Source: Bradyrhizobium sp. CCH5-F6
Lineage (GTDB): Bacteria; Pseudomonadota; Alphaproteobacteria; Rhizobiales; Xanthobacteraceae
Assembly (NCBI RefSeq): GCF_001556045.1
Contig: NZ_LSIC01000146.1
Coordinates: 1-61,416 of the forward strand
Direction of reading: 5' to 3'
DNA length: 61,416 nucleotides
The position numbers were made by a program, and so were the translations under genes. Numbering within the stretch: position 1 is the first letter of the stretch; every line of letters starts with the position of its first letter. The notes under the pieces are model-generated. The model was not told the DNA's origin. It searched no databases and worked only from the letters and a program-made list of their open reading frames with translations. This document shows, piece after piece, positions 25,924 through 34,334 of the stretch.

Positions 25924-26415
25924 TCATCCCTTCATCCCCGCGACATACGCCGCCAGCTTGTCCAGCGTCTGGTAGCCGTATTCGACGGCGCCGAAGCCGA
26001 TCATACCGTCGCGCTGCTCGGTGCTCGAGGCCAGCTGGCGCATCATCAGAACGGTCTTGCCGTTGCTCTGCTCGGCAAAGGTGACGGTGAAGCGGAACAT
26101 GCCGGGATCATCGTCCTGGTCGAGGCCGTGATCCATCTCCATCAGAGAAGGCCGCTCGATGCGGCGGAATCTCATGCGGTTCGGGTAGACCGTGCCGTCG
26201 GGCCCGATCATGTTGAAGCGCCAGACGCCGCCGACCCGCACGTCGATCTCGAAGGTCTCGATCTTGAATCCCTTCGGCCCGAACCATTGCGGCAGATGCT
26301 TCGGGTCGGACCATGCCTCGAACACCAGTTCGCGCGGCGCGTCGATCACGCGTGACATCACGATTTCGCGGTCGAGAGACCATTGCGACAGAGCGGGATT
26401 GCCAGAACTCGTCAT
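25924..26415 (-). CDS. SRPBCC/AHSA1-domain protein
   Basis: 163 residues from the ATG at 26415. A single START-like SRPBCC domain: REIVMSRVIDAPRELVFEAWSDPKHLPQWFGPKGF, then VGGVWRFNMIGPDGTVYPN and the C-terminal helix YGYQTLDKLAAYVAGM. Such proteins have a hydrophobic ligand cavity and are very often encoded directly after an ArsR regulator, as here (two-base gap). The ligand is unknown. It shares the ArsR promoter. Confidence 0.85.
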   Translation of the reverse strand: MTSSGNPALSQWSLDREIVMSRVIDAPRELVFEAWSDPKHLPQWFGPKGFKIETFEIDVRVGGVWRFNMIGPDGTVYPNRMRFRRIERPSLMEMDHGLDQDDDPGMFRFTVTFAEQSNGKTVLMMRQLASSTEQRDGMIGFGAVEYGYQTLDKLAAYVAGMKG

Positions 26416-26417
26416 CG

Positions 26418-26804
26418 TCAGGAACCTTTCCGTTTGGTTGATCGGGACGGCCGCCTGGCGCCCGCCCTCTCCTTCTCTTTCTTGAGCTTCATCACGTAGG
26501 CCTCGAACCGGTCGAGCCGCGCCTCCCAGACCGCGCGCTGCTGCTGGAACCAATCCTCCGCGCCGAGCAGCGCATCCGGGCTGAGACGACAGGTGCGCAC
26601 GCGGCCGGTTTTCTCCGACAGAACGAGCCCGCTCGTCTCCAGCACGTGGATGTGTTTCATGAAGCTCGGCAGCGCCATGTCGAAGGGATCGGCGAGCTCG
26701 CCGACCGACGCCTCGCCCGCGCAGAGCCGCATCACGATCGCCCGCCGTGTGGGATCGGCGAGCGCTGCGAAAACATGGTCGAGTCGGGACGATTGGTTAG
26801 CCAT
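26418..26804 (-). CDS. ArsR-family regulator (SRPBCC-associated)
   Basis: 128 residues. The winged HTH spans about 10-95 (LDHVFAALADPTRRAIVMRLCAGEASVGELADPFDMALPSFMKHIHVLETSGLV). The C-terminal tail is Lys/Arg-rich. It lacks the metal-binding Cys pair of classical ArsR, as usual for SRPBCC-linked members. Its start codon lies inside one of two GTTAGC-N6-GCTAA palindromes, so tight autorepression is likely. The SRPBCC gene follows in the same operon. Confidence 0.88.
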   Translation of the reverse strand: MANQSSRLDHVFAALADPTRRAIVMRLCAGEASVGELADPFDMALPSFMKHIHVLETSGLVLSEKTGRVRTCRLSPDALLGAEDWFQQQRAVWEARLDRFEAYVMKLKKEKERAGARRPSRSTKRKGS

Positions 26805-26862
26805 GAAGCTAACTATACACGCTGGATGACGGGCGTCAACAATTGTTAGCCGACAAGCTAAG
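26796..26862. promoter_or_regulatory. Twin ArsR operators
   Basis: GTTAGC-N6-GCTAAC at 26796-26813 has the ArsR ATG (minus strand, 26802-26804) inside its spacer. GTTAGC-N6-GCTAAG lies at 26845-26862 further upstream of the gene. Centres are 49 bases apart, nearly five helical turns. The same arms and same spacer in both copies, in an AT-rich island, make operator function very likely; a TTAGC/GCTAA-type half-site is in line with SRPBCC-associated ArsR proteins. Confidence 0.78.
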
Positions 26863-26887
26863 TAATTTTAGAGGTGCGGTCGCCGCC

Positions 26888-27592
26888 TCAGACCGAGCGC
26901 GTCAGCCCGCCATCGACGCGGATGTTCTGGCCGGTGATGTAGGCCGCCCCGTCGGAAGCCAGGAACGAAATCGTCGCCGCGATCTCCTCGACCTTGCCGT
27001 AGCGCTTCATCGGCACGCTGTCGCGGCGCGCGTCCAGCTGCGGCAGGCTGTCGATCCAGCCCGGCAGGACGTTGTTCATGCGAATGTTGTCCGCCGCATG
27101 GGTGTCTGTGAAGATCTTGGTGAAGGCAGCAAGGCCGGCGCGGAACACCGCCGAGGTCGGGAACATCGCGCTCGGCTCGAATGCCCAGGCCGTCGAGATG
27201 TTGATGATGACGCCGCCCTTCTGCGCCTGCATCAGCGGCGTCACCAGCCGCGTCGGACGGATCACGTTCAGCAGATATGTGTCGAGGCCGGTATGCCACT
27301 GCTCGTCGGTGATCTCGGTGATGGGCGCACGCGGTCCGTGCCCGGCGCTGTTGACGAGCACGTCGACCCGTTCCCACTTCGCCATCGCGGCGTCGACGAG
27401 GCGCTTCAGATCGTCGTTCGACTGGTTCGAGCCGGTGACGCCGAGCCCGCCGAGCTCGGCCGCGAGCGCCTCGCCCTTGCCGGAGGACGACAGGATCGCG
27501 ACGCGAAACCCGTCCGCTGCCAGCCGCCGCGCAGCCCCTGCTCCCATGCCGCTGCCGCCGGCGGTAACGAGCGCGACCTTCTCTGCTGCCAT
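26888..27592 (-). CDS. SDR oxidoreductase
   Basis: 234 residues. The TGxxxGxG motif is TAGGSGMGAG near residues 10-19, NSAG is at about 86-89, and the active-site region is INISTAWAFEPSAMFPTSAVFRAGLAAFTK. The usual Tyr of the YxxxK motif is replaced by Phe here (VFRAGLAAFTK aligns to where YxxxK should be), so catalytic activity is uncertain. YITGQNIRVDGGLTRSV is the normal C-terminus. It lies upstream of the ArsR gene on the same strand and is probably independent. The substrate is unknown. Confidence 0.8.
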   Translation of the reverse strand: MAAEKVALVTAGGSGMGAGAARRLAADGFRVAILSSSGKGEALAAELGGLGVTGSNQSNDDLKRLVDAAMAKWERVDVLVNSAGHGPRAPITEITDEQWHTGLDTYLLNVIRPTRLVTPLMQAQKGGVIINISTAWAFEPSAMFPTSAVFRAGLAAFTKIFTDTHAADNIRMNNVLPGWIDSLPQLDARRDSVPMKRYGKVEEIAATISFLASDGAAYITGQNIRVDGGLTRSV

Positions 27593-27707
27593 GACCGATC
27601 ATCCCCGTGTTGAGGCGAGCTGCAGGCTCGGCCTATCATGAGGCCTTCTACAGCCAGACCTGTCGGCAGGTCCATGGTCAGAGGACGTCCATGATGAGCA
27701 ATGCGAG

Positions 27708-28550
27708 ATGAGTGATTTTCAGATCCGCAATTTGCGCCCCGAGGAGATCGCCCTCGCCATCGACTGGGCCGCGGCCGAGGGCTGGAATCCGGGCCTGGCG
27801 GACGCCGCCTGCTTCGCGACCCCCGACGCGCAAGGCTTCTTCGTCGGCGAGATCGACGGCGAGCCGGTCGCGACCGTCTCCTGCGTCAATTACGACGACC
27901 GCTTCGCCTTCCTCGGCTTCTACATCGTGCGCGAGCGCTTTCGCGGCGCGGGCCACGGCCTGCGCATCTGGAACGCGGCGATCGCGCATGCGGGCGCGCG
28001 CGTGATCGGGCTCGACGGCGTCGTGGCGCAGCAGGACAATTACAAGAAGTCCGGCTTCAAGCTCGCTTACGCCAATGTCCGCTACGGCGGCGTCGTGACC
28101 GCGCCACCGAGGCCGTCTGGCGACGTCATCGGCCTCCAAGAGATCCCGTTTGCAGCTATTGAAGCCGATGACGCCGCCGTCTTCCCGGCCCGGCGCAGTG
28201 CCTTCCTGCGCACCTGGATCAACACGTCAGGCCATACCGGCCGCGCACTCGTCCGCAACGGCAAGCTCGCCGCATGGGGCGTGATCCGTCCGTGCCGCAC
28301 GGGACACAAGATCGGCCCGCTCGTCGCCGACGATCGCGGGGCCGCGGATGCGGTCGCGCGGGCCCTGTTCGAAAGCGTGGGCGGCGGCGAAATTTTCCTC
28401 GATGTCCCCGCCATCAATCGCGAGGCACTTGCGCTCGCGGTCTCGTTCGGCCTCAAGCCGGTGTTCGAGACGGCGCGAATGTACACGGGGCCGATCCCGC
28501 AGCTGCGGCTCGACCGCGTCTTCGGCGTGACCAGCTACGAGCTGGGTTAG
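27708..28550 (+). CDS. GNAT-family N-acetyltransferase (two-domain)
   Basis: 280 residues. The N-terminal GNAT domain (about 1-130) starts FQIRNLRPEEIALAIDWAAAEGWNPG and has the acetyl-CoA loop region RERFRGAGHGLRIWNAAIAHAGARVIGLDGV followed by QQDNYKKSGF. A second GNAT-like domain (about 150-280) includes GRALVRNGKLAAWGVIRPCRTGHKIGPL and ALAVSFGLKPVFETARMYTG, the pattern of two-domain YitH-type acetyltransferases. The substrate is unknown. The Shine-Dalgarno is weak. Confidence 0.83.
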   Translation: MSDFQIRNLRPEEIALAIDWAAAEGWNPGLADAACFATPDAQGFFVGEIDGEPVATVSCVNYDDRFAFLGFYIVRERFRGAGHGLRIWNAAIAHAGARVIGLDGVVAQQDNYKKSGFKLAYANVRYGGVVTAPPRPSGDVIGLQEIPFAAIEADDAAVFPARRSAFLRTWINTSGHTGRALVRNGKLAAWGVIRPCRTGHKIGPLVADDRGAADAVARALFESVGGGEIFLDVPAINREALALAVSFGLKPVFETARMYTGPIPQLRLDRVFGVTSYELG

Positions 28551-28604
28551 AGCGCGCTCCGAGAAAGTGTGAAGCGGTTTTCCGAGCAGATCGTACGAGC
28601 CGAT
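28549..28604 (+). repeat. Copy of a rhizobial intergenic repeat
   Basis: The sequence beginning TAGAGCGCGCTCCGAGAAAG and continuing through GAAGCGGTTTTCCGAGCAG resembles, from memory, a short repeat scattered between genes of Rhizobiales. It starts at the GNAT stop codon and fills the gap to the convergent downstream gene. No other copy is seen in this window. Confidence 0.45.
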
Positions 28605-28612
28605 TGCGCCGC

Positions 28613-29074
28613 TCAGTAGCAGCGCATGATGTTGACGGTATGGTCGCTGCCGCCGCGACCGGGCACCGTTACCTGCTCCGTCGGACAACTCGGCACATAG
28701 GGCCGGTTCGACGGCACGACGTTGGGCGGATAGCGATGGGTCCAGTCCCAGGGAACATCATAGGTGTAGGTGAAACGCACGTCGCTCGGGAGCTGCTGGC
28801 CGGCATCGACGAAGGGCTGGCTGTAGCCTGCGCCGTCGTAGAAGAATCCGCCGCCGCCCGGCCAATAGACCCACGGAGCGCCACGGCGGTGGAACCGGGC
28901 GCCTGGACCGATCGGCGGACGTGCCGTTGCCGGCGGCGCGCCGACAGAAACGACGCCGGGCGCTGCGGCGCCAGCGGGTCTGGCAGGGCTTTCACTGGCA
29001 GCGAGGAGCAGCGCGGCTGCGCTGAGCGAGGCGAACAACGCCCCAGATGATCTGGACATCATGATACGCACCAA
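28613..29074 (-). CDS. Small secreted protein of unknown function
   Basis: 153 residues. The N-terminal signal peptide (SSGALFASLSAAALLLAASESPARP) has start candidates at 29074, 29062 and 29059. The mature part is Pro/Gly-rich (RRGAPWVYWPGGGGFFYDG), then DVPWDWTHRYPPNVVPSNRPYVPSCPTEQVTVPGRGG and a C-terminal Cys (IMRCY). The two Cys may form a disulfide. Similar proteins are, to my knowledge, typical of Bradyrhizobium, function unknown. A 278-base gap precedes the next plus-strand gene. Confidence 0.6.
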   Translation of the reverse strand: MVRIMMSRSSGALFASLSAAALLLAASESPARPAGAAAPGVVSVGAPPATARPPIGPGARFHRRGAPWVYWPGGGGFFYDGAGYSQPFVDAGQQLPSDVRFTYTYDVPWDWTHRYPPNVVPSNRPYVPSCPTEQVTVPGRGGSDHTVNIMRCY

Positions 29075-29352
29075 CTCGTTTGGCTTCGCGAATAGCGGCT
29101 CCCCACCGCACGCTAGGCCGGGCTGTCGCCCGCCCGCAAACGTAATATTAATTGTTGGTTAAGGCACGGGATTAACCGGAAAAATAGGTGCGGCAGAACG
29201 CCCGGAAGTCCCCTCTTTCCAACCGTTCCGTTCCGCGACAACGGCTCATATCCAGTTGATCGGATTTGATCGCCTTCGGCGAATGGGTTCCGGAACGCTC
29301 CCGCACTGCAACCGTTGGCTCCCGACAAAAGACAAAAGAAGGAGCATCTCCA

Positions 29353-29637
29353 ATGCAGAACAAGTCGAAACTCATCTGCCTGATTGCAGCATCGCTCGTG
29401 GCCGGCACCGCGGCCGCCTCCGCGCAGGGCTACGGCTGGAACGGAACGTACGCGGGTTGGGACGACCGCACCGCGCCCGCCTATGAACCGGTTCAGCCGC
29501 GCGCATACTATCCGGACGTTGCCGGGCCTTATGGCGCACTCAACGGCACCAACCATCCAACGCCGAGTTCGACGCAGGGCGATGTCGGCCCTGGCGGCAA
29601 CAACAACGGCACGTTGACGGGCAGATATCGCTGGTAA
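29353..29637 (+). CDS. Small secreted Gly/Tyr-rich protein
   Basis: 94 residues from the ATG at 29353, with AAGGAG upstream. Signal peptide MQNKSKLICLIAASLVAGTAAASA-QG. The mature chain of about 70 residues is rich in Gly, Tyr, Pro and Asn (YGWNGTYAGWDDR; GDVGPGGNNNGTLTGRYRW) with no Cys. No enzyme motif is visible. Two comparable short secreted proteins occur at 38742-39005 and 40195-40473. A hairpin follows at 29657. Confidence 0.6.
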   Translation: MQNKSKLICLIAASLVAGTAAASAQGYGWNGTYAGWDDRTAPAYEPVQPRAYYPDVAGPYGALNGTNHPTPSSTQGDVGPGGNNNGTLTGRYRW

Positions 29638-29656
29638 GGCTGCCGACGAGAGGCCA

Positions 29657-29683
29657 GCCGTCCGTAACGGGCGGCGGGCTTTC
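29657..29683 (+). terminator. Probable terminator hairpin after the small secreted protein
   Basis: GCCGTCCG-TAA-CGGGCGGC forms an eight-base-pair stem (one G-U pair) 20 bases after the stop codon, followed by GGGCTTTCG. The T-run is short, so termination may be partial. Confidence 0.5.
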
Positions 29684-30126
29684 GTGCGTCAACCGTCCTG
29701 CCAGTCGAGCATGTCCTGCGGATTCCCGCTGCCATGTGTTGCCGCTCCGCGTGACGATCCACGCCCCCTTCTCGTACCGGACCTTGTGTTGCCGTCGGGC
29801 AAAACACCCGAGGCGTCGGTCAAGACGCGCCGGCAGAAATATTCCACTTTACCGAAATTCGGAAACGGCGCATGTGTCGCCGCAACCCGGCCCATGGAAG
29901 AGGGGCGTATCGCGATCGTCACGACACGCGGGCCGGACTGCGGTGGACGCTGATTGCATCGGCGCGAAGCGCTTCGCAGGGCGGGCAACCGTGAGCGAAG
30001 CCGTCGCGCACACGACCGGTGGCATCGGCGTACGGCAAAATCGTGTGGTCCTGGCGCCCGGGGTCTGTGCGCCAAGTCTTGCGGTGATGTGTGCTGTCCA
30101 ACCGGATACGCGCATCAACCATCCGC
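29684..30126. other. Gene-free stretch before the long repeat
   Basis: No open frame here has a start signal, domain or plausible codon use. The segment from about 29890, with TCGTGTGGTCCTGGCGCCCG near 30041-30060, looks like the upstream part of the same dispersed Bradyrhizobium repeat annotated next. That is from memory, since the second copy in this window is cut off by the window end before this part. Confidence 0.5.
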
Positions 30127-30373
30127 AAGGCGACGGGGGCAATAGTGCATCGCTCCCCGGGGAGAGCACGACATAAGCCGTTCCAACCACTGCGCAGGGA
30201 AGGCCGGGATGTCTCCGGTTGCCCTGTTACCCGCTGTGCATCGAAGCGCACGCAGTTTGCGTCTGGCATGGCGGTCGATGGGAGCCAACCGGCTCCCGGC
30301 TTTCCCTGCGCCCTTTTTCATTGGGGGCAAGGCACCGATGCAAAGCTCGGGCGAGGCAAGCCGCGAGAATGCG
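30127..30373 (+). repeat. Long dispersed repeat, copy 1
   Basis: This segment matches, in reverse complement, the last 240 bases of the window (61176-61416). Shared blocks include AAGGCGACGGGGGCAATAGT, GCATCGCTCCCCGGGGAGAG, CACTGCGCAGGGAAGGCCGG, TTCCCTGCGCCCTTT and CTCGGGCGAG...GCCGCGAG. The middle is more diverged. Both copies are followed by an 80-90 base palindrome (30430-30515 here). No protein-coding gene is credible inside it. Confidence 0.85.
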
Positions 30374-30429
30374 TTCGCGTGTCTTCAATAAAGATGCAAA
30401 TCGAAAAAGACGTCGTTACCCCAGACCCC

Positions 30430-30515
30430 CGTCATTGCGAGGAGCGAAGCGACGAAGCAATCCAGAGTCTCCCCGCAGAGAGACTCTGGATTGCTTCGCT
30501 TCGCTCGCAATGACG
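30430..30515. repeat. REP-like palindrome, copy 1
   Basis: An 86-base imperfect palindrome starts CGTCATTGCGAGGAGCGAAG and ends CTTCGCTCGCAATGACG, with inner arms AGCAATCCAGAGTCT and AGACTCTGGATTGCT around CCCCGCAGAG. It folds to one long hairpin. A close relative occupies 61080-61161. Confidence 0.85.
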
Positions 30516-30697
30516 ATTGAGGCAGTTGCATTCCAACATCGATCTCGTGTCCCGGATCTGCGCAACGAGAGTGACCACAGCGCCCCTCCCCCAGCCCTGC
30601 AGCGGCAACAGGCCTTGCAACAAAAGTGTCATCCAGCGAAACTAAACGAAGCTTCGGGAGTCGCGGCCACGCCGCCTCACCGCAAGGAGAGACTCTT

Positions 30698-32551
30698 ATG
30701 CGCCGTTCACTGGTGTTGCTGTCCGCCGGACTGACAGCGCTGTCCACCGGACTTGCCTCCGCCCAGAACAATACGCCCTACAACCTGATCCTGTTCATTC
30801 CGGACGGACTGCGGGCGCTCAAGGTCACACCGGAAACCGCGCCGGCGATGGCCGAGATCCGGGACAAGGGCGTCAACTTCAAGAACCCGCATTCGCTCTT
30901 CCCGACCTTCACCATGGCCAACGGCTCGGCGATGTCGACCGGCCACTATCTTGGCGACACCGGCGTATTCTCTAACACGATCTGGACCAATTACACCTCC
31001 GCACCTGCGGGTAACACCGTCGTCCCCTTCATCGAGAACGACGCCGTGCTCGGCGACATCGACGAGCATTTCAAGGGCGACTACCTCAACGAAGAGACCA
31101 TCCTGAAGATGGCCCGCGACAAGGGGCTGAGCACCGCGGCGATCGGCAAGGTTGGCCCGACCTACCAGTTCGACCACACCGACAAGCCTGAAAAGCCCGG
31201 CCGGCATTCGATCGTGTTCGACGATTCCACCGGCGGCAAGAACGGTGTCGCATTGTCCGACGAGGTGAAGGACGCCTTGACCAAGGCCGGCCTGCCCCTC
31301 GCCACGCCGCCGCGCGGCGACAATTCCAAGGCGGGCGATGCCAAGACACCTGGCACGACGTCTGCCAACGTCGCTCAGCAGGCCTATTTCGCCGACGTCG
31401 CCACCAAGGTGGTGCTGCCGATGTTCAAGGCGCGCAACAAGCCGTTCGTGCTGGTGTTCTGGTCGCGCGATCCTGATGGCAGCCAGCACAATACCGGCGA
31501 CAGCCTCAACCAGATCATGCCCGGGATCAACGGGCCGACCTCGATGGCGGGCATCAAGAACGCCGACACCAACCTCGCCCAGCTCCGCAAGGCGCTCGAC
31601 GAGCTCGGGCTCACGGCCTCGACCAACATCATTGTCTCCGCAGACCACGGCTTCTCGACCATCTCCAAGGAGAGCAAAACCAGTCCCTCGGCCAAGGTCA
31701 GCTATGACGACACGCCGAAGGATTTCCTGCCGATGGGATTCCTGGCGCTCGACCTCGCGAAGGCGCTCGACCTGCCGCTGTTCGACCCCAACGACAAGAA
31801 CGCGAAGGTCGAAGGCAACAAGCATCCCAGGGCGGGCAACGGCGTGCTCGGCAAGGATCCGGAGAAGCCCGATCTCGTTGTCGCCACCAATGGCGGCTCC
31901 GACCTGATCTATCTGCCGAACAAGGACAGGAAGCTAGCGGCGAAGACGATCAAGGCACTGCTCGAACAGGATTACGTCTCCGGCCTGTTCGTCGAGGACT
32001 CGCTCGGCCGCTTTCCCGGCACGCTTCCGCTGTCGAGCATCAACCTGCGCGGCAAGGCGGCGACGCCGACGCCGTCGATCGTCGTCAACTTCCGCTCCTA
32101 TGCCAGCGATTGCGGCGAGGCGCCGACCAACTGCTCGGTGCAGGTCGCCGATACCGTGCTGCGCCAGGGCCAGGGCATGCATGGCAGCTTCAGCCGCGGC
32201 GACACCATGAATTTCATGGCCGCGATCGGACCGGACTTCAAAGCCGGCTTCGTCGACGAGATTCCGGTCAGCAATGCCGACGTCGGCATGACGGCCGCCC
32301 GGCTGATGGGCCTGCGCGGCTCGCAGAACGGCGGCCTGATCGGCCGCGTGATGTCGGAAGCCATGCCCAACGGCATTGTGCCGAAGGCTTTTGTCGGCAC
32401 GCTGAAGTCGAAGCCCGCCGAGGGCGGCCTGATGACGGTGCTGAACTTCCAGCGCGTCGGCAGCCAGCGCTATTTCGACGCCGCCGGCTTCCCCGGCCGC
32501 ACGCTTGGGCTCGAGCCCGACGGAGCCAAACAAAAAACGGCGGGGAAATGA
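30698..32551 (+). CDS. Secreted nucleotide pyrophosphatase/phosphodiesterase-like alkaline phosphatase family protein
   Basis: 617 residues, with a signal peptide (MRRSLVLLSAGLTALSTGLASA-QN) and an alkaline-phosphatase-superfamily fold. The metal and nucleophile sites are visible: LILFIPDGLRA (Asp, about 38), FPTFTMANGSAMSTGHYLGDTG with the candidate Thr nucleophile, FWSRDPDGSQHNTGD (Asp/His), and VSADHGFSTI (Asp-His). The C-terminal GMHGSFSRGDTMNFMAAIGPDF supplies another His and matches the NPP/phosphodiesterase group. It probably hydrolyses phosphodiester or phosphate ester in the periplasm. The ATG at 30698 follows AAGGAGAG. The stop codon lies inside a terminator hairpin for the convergent gene. 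Confidence 0.83.
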   Translation: MRRSLVLLSAGLTALSTGLASAQNNTPYNLILFIPDGLRALKVTPETAPAMAEIRDKGVNFKNPHSLFPTFTMANGSAMSTGHYLGDTGVFSNTIWTNYTSAPAGNTVVPFIENDAVLGDIDEHFKGDYLNEETILKMARDKGLSTAAIGKVGPTYQFDHTDKPEKPGRHSIVFDDSTGGKNGVALSDEVKDALTKAGLPLATPPRGDNSKAGDAKTPGTTSANVAQQAYFADVATKVVLPMFKARNKPFVLVFWSRDPDGSQHNTGDSLNQIMPGINGPTSMAGIKNADTNLAQLRKALDELGLTASTNIIVSADHGFSTISKESKTSPSAKVSYDDTPKDFLPMGFLALDLAKALDLPLFDPNDKNAKVEGNKHPRAGNGVLGKDPEKPDLVVATNGGSDLIYLPNKDRKLAAKTIKALLEQDYVSGLFVEDSLGRFPGTLPLSSINLRGKAATPTPSIVVNFRSYASDCGEAPTNCSVQVADTVLRQGQGMHGSFSRGDTMNFMAAIGPDFKAGFVDEIPVSNADVGMTAARLMGLRGSQNGGLIGRVMSEAMPNGIVPKAFVGTLKSKPAEGGLMTVLNFQRVGSQRYFDAAGFPGRTLGLEPDGAKQKTAGK

Positions 32552-32559
32552 CCCCGCCG
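32538..32559 (-). terminator. Rho-independent terminator overlapping the end of the phosphatase gene
   Basis: An eight-base-pair GC stem (CGGCGGGG and CCCCGCCG) with a six-base loop is flanked on the plus strand by six As at 32532-32537. Read on the minus strand this is a stem followed by a T-run, so it terminates the convergent minus-strand gene. The stem spans the TGA of the plus-strand phosphatase gene. Confidence 0.8.
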
Positions 32560-32592
32560 CTTCAGCGCGTCCTCATCAGAGGCGCGTCAATC

Positions 32593-33165
32593 TTACATGC
32601 CGATGTCGAAGACGTTCGGCAGCTGGCCCGCCAGAGGCAGTGCGGTCGCGCCCAGGAAGGTCGCCACCATCGCCATCAGGCGACGGTTGCTCTGGCGCTT
32701 GCCGCGCATCTGGCCGGCAATCCACTCCAGCATCTCGCTGTTGACCTTGGAGGCATAGGACGGCGCCCAGCCTTCGATCTCGGTGTCGGCCGAAAGCGCC
32801 ACGCTGCGCGGCGGCACCTTCAAGCCCGAGGCGCTGGCGGCATAATGGGCCACCGCCTTGGCGAGCAGGTCGTCGAACCGGCCGCCGTCGGTGCGCTCGG
32901 TCGCGGCCTCGTTGATCTCGAACAGGACTTCGGCCTCGGCGCGGCTGACCGGCTGCTCGTTGACGGCAGTGGCGGTGAGGATGCGCATGCACCAGGCGGT
33001 GTCATCGGCATCGAGCGAGCGGGAGAAGTGAACCCGCCCCTTGGTGGTCGGGCCCTCGCCCGTGATCACGCCGTCGCGCACGATGGAGAGTGCGTGAGCC
33101 GCAGTATCGCGGCAGGACGGTTCCAGAGACGGCGACTCAACAGACTTGGGAGCAGCGGCAGACAT
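32593..33165 (-). CDS. C-tail-anchored protein of unknown function
   Basis: 190 residues. No signal peptide. An acidic N-terminal domain of about 150 residues includes FSRSLDADDTAWCMRILTATAVNEQPVSRAEAEVLFEINEAA and GWAPSYASKVNSEMLEWIAGQMRGKRQSNRR. A single hydrophobic helix near the C-terminus (LMAMVATFLGATALPLAG) would anchor it in the membrane. I do not recognise the family. It ends at the strong terminator 32538-32559. Confidence 0.6.
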   Translation of the reverse strand: MSAAAPKSVESPSLEPSCRDTAAHALSIVRDGVITGEGPTTKGRVHFSRSLDADDTAWCMRILTATAVNEQPVSRAEAEVLFEINEAATERTDGGRFDDLLAKAVAHYAASASGLKVPPRSVALSADTEIEGWAPSYASKVNSEMLEWIAGQMRGKRQSNRRLMAMVATFLGATALPLAGQLPNVFDIGM

Positions 33166-33558
33166 AGTTCACTTCCAGATTTCTTCTGACCGGCCAGCAT
33201 TTTCATGCCGGCGTAAAGAGGTGGTTAACGATTCGATACGGGGATCGCGACTTTTCGAGATGGTTGCCAATTGGTCGCTGTAAGCACCAACTTGGTTCCA
33301 CGACGCTTTCGGCGAGCGTGATGGAAGTCATAAAAGGCAATATCGGGGCAATCGAGCCCGTGCGGCCCCGGTGGAGATGTTTCGTCGCAGGCGCGGCTGT
33401 AACAAAAAAGTGCTAGCAGATCGGCTCTTCCGAGAAGGAATTCATATTTTACTTCAAGCGGTTCAGTCGCCGTTCACATGGCCTCGCCAAGCCGGTATAC
33501 TGGCAGAGACGGGCCAGAGACAGATTCACAAGCAAATTCAATGCGATGAGGTAGAACC
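33166..33558. other. Gene-free divergent promoter region
   Basis: This 393-base gap lies between the divergent tail-anchored protein and peroxiredoxin genes. A small inverted repeat (CCGGCCAGCATTTTCATGCCGG) lies about 33191-33212 on the minus-strand side, in the leader of the tail-anchored protein gene. An AT-rich stretch near 33400-33460 may hold the peroxiredoxin promoter. No credible gene is present. Confidence 0.5.
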
Positions 33559-34218
<660 letters not shown>

Positions 34219-34284
34219 CTTCGGCAATTGGGCGAGCGTCGTCCCGCGGCTCATATTCCTCGGGATGATCTGCCGAAACTCTGC

Positions 34285-34328
34285 GCGTGTGTCTCGTATA
34301 CTGAGGATCAGCTCAGCGAGATACACGC
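34285..34328 (+). promoter_or_regulatory. Large inverted repeat in the photolyase leader
   Basis: Arms GCGTGTGTCTCG (34285-34296) and CGAGATACACGC (34317-34328) pair at 11 of 12 positions, with a nested CTGAG/CTCAG stem around GATCAG and an unpaired TATA on the left. The structure ends six bases before the photolyase ATG at 34335, and no Shine-Dalgarno is seen between. It might control translation initiation, bind a regulator, or end the peroxiredoxin transcript. Confidence 0.5.
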
Positions 34329-34334
34329 CCGATC

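Noticed and set aside
29689..30075. 128-codon minus-strand open frame in the repeat region
   Set aside because: It lies in a region that is part of a repeat, with no start signal or protein-like composition.
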